From positions 38,699,080 to 38,763,079 of the forward strand of contig OX104115.1 of assembly GCA_944474755.1 (NCBI GenBank): a DNA stretch of 64,000 nucleotides, given 5' to 3'. Under the pieces are notes generated by a model. The model ran no database searches, was not told the origin of the DNA, and worked only from the letters and a program-made list of their open reading frames with translations. Every line of letters begins with the position of its first letter. Positions within the stretch are counted from its first letter, which is position 1. Source of the DNA: Limnoperna fortunei (lineage: Eukaryota; Mollusca; Bivalvia; Mytilida; Modiolidae). Positions 57,026-64,000 of this stretch are shown here, piece after piece. The position numbers were made by a program, and so were the translations under genes.

Positions 57026-57980
57026 GTATCATAAAACTTCGACGGAGAAACACGGAAATTGCCGGAAATTTAGAAGGGGTGACATTTTCGCGAACAGGTC
57101 TACATCATCTATATTGGTGAATATGATGCATCTGGGAACTAACCCCAATGAATTCTTGGATACTGCCTCTGATCTGTTTATATGGACAAATGACTCCGGT
57201 TATGAGAACAAATTAATTTTTTTTCCTACTTACTGACAAGTTTCACATCAACCATCTTACCACGTATGATGCATCTGGAGATGCTTAGCACAGTGCACGC
57301 TTAAATTGCTGTTCCCTTTGACCTATATGTTGCGGTTGCCTGATTTGGCTATCTAAACAGTGATTGAAATAATAACAAAACATATTGCCATTTAACATTT
57401 AACATTTTTGTTAACTACTGATCATTATTTTGTTTAGCATTTTATATATTGCCTTTATATCAAACTGGCTTTAAAGTATGGCACACCTCTGGTTCTAATA
57501 CGCCATATTAAAGGACCAATTATAACTTAAATCAATGACTGTACTCTTTACCCGTTCGGACATAATATCAAATATCTTATCTTCTTACTTTTGGATGAAA
57601 TAATTTAATTGTTCTAACAGATTCTTTAACCTGCCAAACAACCAAAAAAATGAAACAAAATAAAAACAACTAATAAACAACAAAAAAACGATTTTAATGA
57701 ATCAAAGAATTTTAGATTGGTTCCATTAATTTTAACTTTCCACTTTATACAGTATAAAATATCAGTCTGCATTAAATAAAGTTTGTAGAATGTGTTAATG
57801 CAGATGTTTCATTCTTTTTTTCAAATTTATAGGACTCAACTGAACACAGTTTTGAATGGCACATCAAATTGCCTGACATTATTGAAAATAAGAATATTCA
57901 ATTGGATGGAATTTCGTAATCAACTATTGTTGTACTAATTTGTATGGAGTAAGGTAGTGGCTCACAATTTAACAACTCTT
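57026..57980. other. Unannotated AT-rich DNA
   Basis: Nothing recognised. The ORF at 57,024-57,236 has no motif. 'gatgcatctggga' occurs twice (57,125 and 57,267). Confidence 0.4.
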
Positions 57981-57984
57981 TTTC

Positions 57985-58170
57985 AAATCTACAAAAAGAT
58001 GTTTTTGCATGGTACTCCCCGTACGCGTTAACCACTACCGTTTTATAACCTGACATCTCTCAACAAAATGGCTATTCCTATCCGACATATGGGAATGCGC
58101 TTGGCAGCTGTATGGGTCGAGCACATGAAAGCTTCCAGTGTGACCCCAGTGTGCAAAATATTATGAAAAA
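57985..58170 (-). repeat. Family X fragment
   Basis: It has the same order of words as 15,143-15,345: 'atctacaaaaagatg', 'catggtactcccc..acgcgtta', 'accactaccg', 'ctattcctatccgacat', 'gggtcgagcac', 'gaccccagtg'. It is strongly diverged. Confidence 0.5.
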
Positions 58171-58379
58171 AAGTAATTACCTTGTGCTACTAGATTAATC
58201 TACTTTGCTGTTATAATTGCAGGCATAGCTTTGTTTTGAAAATAAGTGTTTACATGAGAAAAAGTTCAAGCTAATTCAGTCAAATTTGTAAACAAAACAA
58301 TATCATTTATCAACCAACGTAGTAATCAAACAATTGAACTCACAACTGGACAACTGAGATGTTCACATTCTGCAATTAG

Positions 58380-58485
58380 ATATGTTTCGTTTTGCAGTAA
58401 CTGTAAACACATACAAAGGTCGTTTTTAACGTGCAAAGAGCATGTTATTTTCCAAACACAGAACTAAGTATGGTCCGCTTGCAGA
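58380..58485 (-). repeat. Family X fragment, second piece
   Basis: 'tacaaaggtcgtttttaacg', 'tgcaaagagcatg', 'ttttccaaacacag' parallel 15,148-15,187. It lies 210 bp after the previous fragment in the same orientation. Confidence 0.5.
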
Positions 58486-58794
58486 CTTCCCTATTATAGT
58501 GTACAAATCACCCCAAACAAAATATCTGCCACTTGAAACATTAGCCAATTCAATTTCAGCATTAACCAATTTAATGTATGATTTAAACTATTTTGTAGAT
58601 ATATTTCTAATATCAATTAATTAAATTTGCTTAAAATAATTCGTGTTTACAAATTCATTATTATTAACAAACATAACACAAATCAAATTAATTTTACAGT
58701 AGATTAAATATATATGATTAATTAGTTATTTATGTAGCATCATTAGACACATTGTCAGAAGTAAGAAGTTACATTTTTAATCATGGTACATATT
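58486..58794. other. Unannotated AT-rich DNA
   Basis: Nothing recognised. Confidence 0.5.
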
Positions 58795-58914
58795 AATTAT
58801 TAGTATTTATTTTCGCGAGACAAGGATTATCAGGAATATATCAGATGAGCTCGTAGAGCGAATCTGATATGGACCTGATAATTCTTGTCGAGCGAAAAAA
58901 TTTACTAATAATTT
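58795..58914. mobile_element. Fold-back / MITE-like palindromic element (120 bp)
   Basis: The arms mirror each other around about 58,855: 'aattattagtatttattttc' with 'ttactaataatt', 'gcgagacaagga-ttatcagg' with 'cctgataattcttgtcgagc', 'atatcagat' with 'atctgatat'. No ORF and no clear target duplication. Confidence 0.75.
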
Positions 58915-61443
58915 TTTTATCGGTAATTTCTCAATTTAAATACAAATTTTTTTATTTGTTTTCTTTTTTTGACATATTTGAGGTAATTTTGCTTTGTAAT
59001 AGTGCCGTTTTTAAGGTAAGAATCTGTGCACTACTTCTTTTGTACAATTTTCATGCGTAATGCGGTCTGACATGACGTCACTCCTACCTCATTCCTTCAA
59101 AACTGTAAAAGCGATTGTACGGACAGAGCCGGAGGGAATTTCAAATGAATGGAGAGGAAATGTCAATCTAAAACCAATTTTAGCGTTACGAAAAAGTTTA
59201 AAGAGGTAGGTCATCACGTTTGAAAACTATATTAATGTTTCTTCAAAGAAGAAAATGATTCATATTATGATTTCTTACACTGACCGGCTTGGTGTGCATG
59301 TCAGTTATTCCATTAATGGGGATACTGATATCGATAATTAAAATCAATCCATATTGATTCCGTACCCCCTAAATATGTAATGAAAATTTCTGCCTGTGTA
59401 ACACCAAGTAATTAGTTGCCTATAGTATAAAGGACTATAGCCTATCAACTTTGTCTACGGTCACATACTCGATGTTTCAGCAATCTTCCTTCATGCAACG
59501 ATCGAAACCAAGTGTACTGTTAATATATCCTGCATTTTATTCTCTATTAATGATATACACGTGTTTCAACCAAATTAAACACCGTTAAAGCGATACACTT
59601 TCAAGACCCGTTTATCGCCGAATTTCGATTGTACTGCCATACATGGGAGGGGGTGTGGTATTGTATGTACATTGTTCGTTATTCTTATTTCAGGAGACCA
59701 ATAAGATACTCTCTAGAAACTGATTGATTGTGTGATGCGTTTTATATTTTGTATCACTTCTTAGTGTCTGGCCAGGTCTGATTAATTGCAGCAAAGATGT
59801 ATTGTTTCTTTCCTGATGTTTGTTTTCCTTAATATTTATGAGCATTGCTCAAAAAGTATGGCAGATTCTTCCGCAATGTGTTCGCGCATGACAAATGACC
59901 AACAGCTGATAATTTCTGGTATCACTAGTCGTTGTTCTACTGAGCGTTGGTACTAATTTTATTGGTAGTAAAGATCAAAGGAAATTGTAACAAATTACCG
60001 AAAATTCCTAATATACAATCGGTCCAGAGAAACTGACGTCCTAAACACACAAACGTAATAACCTAGTTATCTATATCTTGTTTGTCATGGGATGTTAAAA
60101 AAGTAGGAAATATAAAATTCGTCGATCAATTGCATATTATAACAAACAACCAAACAATCTTAAACTTTTATCAAATAGCATACAATTAATAGATTTGCAA
60201 CCATTTTCTCAGCCGTAAGCGTCCTTTTGTCCTTTTTTCAACAATGTAGCGTCTAGGTAGTTTATTTCAATATAAACGCATGAGGATATTTCACGCAAAG
60301 ACACCAAATTACTTTTAATTATTACTAAATGTCACTTTATGTTCCAAGGGGAGCTACTTAATATAACTAACTATTATAAGTTCAGAAACAAACAAAGCTG
60401 GTATTGCACTGTTATCTGCAAATTACACCGACAAATTTGTAATACGTGATATTTGTAACTAAAATAAATGATGCTTTGTAGTTTTCGATTATGATCAATA
60501 AACAACGAATTCATGGACAATGATATAACAAACGATAATTTATTATTGTGATATATCCCTTGTCAAAAATCATTCGTGATCATAAAGATTATAAATATGT
60601 ACAAATGTATGGTAAAGTAAACTATGACAAAGAAGCTGACATTTCTGCGTTTAAGAAAAGGAAATTGATTCTTGAAAATAATGATAAAAATGTTTTTTTA
60701 AGTATAGTATTAATGTGGAGAATGAGTTTGTGTTTGCCCGCTCAATAACAATTTATAAAAAATATACTTTTAACTGATAAAATTAAATACAGATTATTGT
60801 TATTCCTCACCATATAATGTGATTGTTTGTCTTTTAAAACTGGTAAACACATGTTTCACATCTGTCAAAAATGCACGTGTTGCATTCCGAAATAATGATT
60901 TTAACTGGAAGTTTTGAATGTTTGAATTTATTTCTATACAAGTCATTAGGTTTGCAGCTGCTCGGAATAATAAAACAATTTGATATATTGTTTATTTTAT
61001 TTTCAAATTATCAATTGAGCCCTTAGTATAATGAAATTAGACTTTCTCAGATTTCATGACTAAAGAAAAACTGTAGAAAATAAGGACACAGTATAGGTAT
61101 AAAAATTTAGTATGATTCCGCGTAACAACAGAATATTGTTAATATTTCTGTATAGGATTTAGCGCTTATTTTCGATATGAACAAGGTGGACTAACTCACA
61201 AACAAATAAACGTAAGTTTTTGAGTGAGTCGATCTCGTTCATACATCGATGAATTACCGAAAAAAATCGTTTAATCCTTATAATTCTTCCAAAATTGTAT
61301 TTATATATTTACATTCTTTTCCCAAAATAAAATTTCATTATAAGTGCGTGACGCGTAGGAATACACACAACGAACTGAAGACGAAGATGTGGTCGGTTTG
61401 AAGTGAATAACTGGTATTGACAACAGAAATATTTTACGATTTG
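58915..61443. other. Unannotated AT-rich DNA
   Basis: A palindromic CRE-like TGACGTCA occurs at 59,074. A 66-codon lysine-rich frame starts at a GTG (60,548-60,748; contains RDHKDYKYVQMYGKVNYDKE and FKKRKLILENNDKN). It looks protein-like, but it has no ATG, no splice acceptor that I can see, and no known family. Confidence 0.35.
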
Positions 61444-62135
61444 TGACGTCATATCTGTTTAAACGCATCGTAAACCTAGTTAGACGTTCTTTTTGAAATA
61501 CGAACAGAAAAAACAAAAGTTGTCAATTGTTCGATGTTCTACTAGTGGAAATTGATGGAGCTGTGCTGAAACATGGAGTTGGTGGCAAATTCGTACATCT
61601 TGCTCCTTTCATTGATTTGTTGTGACTGTGAAAAAGGTAGTTTTACTGTTACGGCTATTGAGTATTGTGTGTATTTGAAATGATTCATAATTGAAATTAC
61701 AATAAACGTAATTTTTAAGTATCATTTATATACGCACGTATGCCTTCACACTCGCATTTCGTCCACATTGAATTCGCCTATTTTCCGTCATTCAGCAATG
61801 TGAACAATAAATCCAAAACAACGTGTAATGTTAAAATATGTAATTGTATGTATTTCTGTATAAAACAAATGATTTCATAATAATACCGGTAATATACAGC
61901 TGCTGCTTCTTAATAACTCTCCGTTTAAGCGATACATCGCTCAAGATAAATGTATCCCCAAAATTCGAGTGTTCTGGCTCAATTTGTTGCCTGAAGCGTA
62001 CACGACACATGGCCGAAATATTTGTTTACGTTCAGCAACAAAAAAGTAGTTCCCGAAAAGTCGTTCATCAAAGTATGAACTGATCTGGGAAGTACTGGTT
62101 ATATGACTATAAACGTAAACGAATGTAAGATAAAA
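61444..62135 (+). repeat. 0.6-kb dispersed repeat, copy B (partner at 0.63-1.26 kb)
   Basis: It aligns with copy A but has an extra stretch of about 85 bp (roughly 61,667-61,753) and scattered differences. The frame matching the copy A ORF reads VEIDGAVLKHGVGG..FVHL and stops at TGA after DLL. It ends about where tandem repeats begin (62,122). Confidence 0.75.
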
Positions 62136-62265
62136 ATTATTACCTTGTAAAGGCAAGACTACTGAAATATATTGTTTGCACAAATATAAAACCAATGTAA
62201 GATAAGAAATATTACCTTGTAAAGGCAAGACTTCTAAATATATTATTAGCACAAACATAACACCG
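62122..62265. repeat. Tandem duplication, 2 x 72 bp
   Basis: 'aatgtaagata' starts at 62,122 and 62,194. Both copies contain 'attaccttgtaaaggcaaga', 'aaatatatt' and 'gcacaaa'. The first words belong to the end of copy B, so the duplication involved the boundary of the dispersed repeat. Confidence 0.85.
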
Positions 62266-62330
62266 ATTAATTACAATTTATTTAATAGTGTGAATGGTTT
62301 AAAGTCGTTATTTGTACCTAAATATTGGTT

Positions 62331-62702
62331 CTCTCTTTGCTTTTGTTGTCGCTCATGCGTTCAGTATGACATTTGATTAAGGGGTATATTTATGACGAAC
62401 TTTCTGTTCTATTACAGTTTTATATTATACATTGTATTTACTTTCTCATATGCTAGTTTTTCTGTTATTACCAATTTTAAACATTAATGATTTTGAGTAG
62501 AAACAAAGGCACCCTTCTCTCTTTGCTTTTGTTGTCGTTTTTCATGTGATTAGTATGACATTTGATTAAGGGGTAAATTTCTGACGTTCTTTCTGTTCTA
62601 TTGCCCTTTTAAATTAGACATTATATTTACTTTCTCATCTGCTAGTTTTTCTGTTATTACCAATTTTAGACATTTATGATTTTGAGCAGAAACAAAGGTA
62701 AC
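62331..62702. repeat. Tandem duplication, 2 x 186 bp
   Basis: Copies 62,331-62,516 and 62,517-62,702 begin 'ctctctttgcttttgttgtc'. They share 'agtatgacatttgattaagg', 'gctagtttttctgttattac' and 'attttgag-agaaacaaagg'. Differences are mostly substitutions. Confidence 0.9.
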
Positions 62703-64000
62703 CGGCAGCCACAAGAATTCATTTTTCTACAAAGGCTCTAAATTAAAAGTTTAAATATTACAATACAAAACGCTATTAGCTATGCTCCGGTTATCACAAA
62801 GTTTCAGTTATTTCTACGTGTAACATTCGTGTGGCTCACATGACAGTGTGCATTTTTTGTATTCTGCACAGTGTGAGTAAAGAAAATATATATTCCAAAG
62901 GTAAAACATATTTGAGACTTGAGTTGATATTAAATAACGAAAGTCAAGCTTACCTGTAGTAACATATCATTTTTCAAAATACATATGTTTTCATGTAGCG
63001 AAATGTGCAATGCATACATGTATATAAAGAATAGTTTAAGCAGTATATAGAAACAAAAATAGCAATTTCACCAACCAAACAATGAGAACTATAACGCGTT
63101 GGCCCGTCTTTTAGATGTTTAAGTGCCACTTCATTGCATTCATTATTTATTTGTGTCAAAACAGGCAACCTGCAATTTAATTAGCTACAATAGAGAAATC
63201 GTTTAGCCGTAAATGGATTGTTTGGACATGAAACCATTTTATGTCATAATATGACTTGTTTTTAAGCATTTATGGGGATGAAACAAAAATTTGAATGTAT
63301 GTACATGGGAACTAGTCTACATAGCAGGTTTTTTTTTATTACAAGACAAAAGTGTATCCATCATAAACATAAACTGTGCGAAAACGTACTTTAAATAACA
63401 CTGTTCATTGGTTCCTGGCGTACACTTGTTTAATACACTGCGTGCCAAAAAGGAACAAACTCGATGATGTAGTCTTATGTCGACACTAATGTATTTGTCT
63501 GTTTAATTATAAATGGTGAGAAAACCGTCAGGAAAAAACATATTAAAGTAAAAAAAATGCATATATGTTTCATTGTAGTGATGGTTTATTCCTGATAGTC
63601 CAACATTTTAAACTTTAATAGTTCTGATTATCCAACATAATTGTTTATGTTTATAATCGTTAAAAACTATCTGATTAGTGTTTATATAAAAGGTTAACAA
63701 TGATCATTAATTTATGTTATTAATTAAAATATGTCTACTTGATTATAAAAATTTTACAAATTTTATTATTTTTTATTTTTCACTGGTTATAAAATTAAAC
63801 TAATTATAATCATTCTTATGTAAAATCATTTGGTTTATTTATTCTGTAATTATCTTTGATTTATTAATAAATAATTACTTATTGTTTGATTTAATACGAG
63901 CATGTTCTCCGAAAACAGTTCATGTCACACTACTCATGCTAATGAGATTGGTGAGTAAAGGATTCTCACTAAACACGTCTCATAAGAAGGCAAATGCACA
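62703..64000. other. Unannotated, very AT-rich end of window
   Basis: No feature recognised. 63,600-63,900 is especially AT-rich. Confidence 0.5.

Noticed and set aside
1..62135. Treating the interval between the two 0.6-kb copies as one giant transposon
   Set aside because: The copies are internal to the window with no terminal motif or target duplication, and the interval looks like ordinary repeat-laden DNA.

Overview
This window looks like AT-rich, repeat-dense, non-coding nuclear DNA from a marine mollusc, most probably a bivalve. The evidence is the repeat vocabulary. There are tRNA-derived SINEs ending in a 'tagctgaaaaattgctgaaagtggcgttaaac' type tail followed by (caaa)n or (atca)n. 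There are remnants of a non-LTR-like reverse transcriptase with VGIPMGT, YIDD, NFPIVNF and IPKLHKNPYK motifs, a family I associate with bivalve genomes. The taxonomic call rests on memory of those families, not on a search. No intact, recognisable host gene is present. There are no operons, no CRISPR arrays, no rRNA and no canonical tRNA genes.

Layout. 1-9.6 kb: a SINE-like element, one copy of a 0.6-kb repeat, three fold-back elements, several SINE pieces and a 65-bp tandem duplication. 9.6-30 kb: mostly unrecognised AT-rich DNA with scattered SINEs, an X-box (RFX-site) cluster near 19.1-19.8 kb, and candidate promoter motifs near 12.8 and 20.3 kb. 30-33.3 kb: two decayed reverse transcriptase copies facing each other. 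34.4-37.1 kb: two MITE-like inverted-repeat elements, one flanked by TTAA, plus tandem and degenerate minisatellite repeats. 38-45 kb: paired local duplications and another reverse transcriptase 3' remnant carrying a nested SINE. 45,573-51,424: the most interesting unit, a 5.85-kb element with matching CCCACTAAACACAG ends, subterminal AACGTT repeats and an internal minus-strand multi-exon gene. That gene is broken by frameshifts and stops; I read it as a basic/acidic protein with a DUF4806-like domain. 52.8-53.6 kb: another reverse transcriptase remnant. 56.6-64 kb: a motif-rich patch, tandem duplications, a fold-back element, and at 61.4-62.1 kb a second, direct-orientation copy of the 0.6-kb repeat seen at 0.63-1.26 kb.

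The genes do not form a pathway. The coding traces that can be identified belong to selfish elements, and all are damaged. Anonymous ORFs of 100-140 codons occur, but several are expected by chance in AT-rich DNA of this length, so those listed here carry low confidence.
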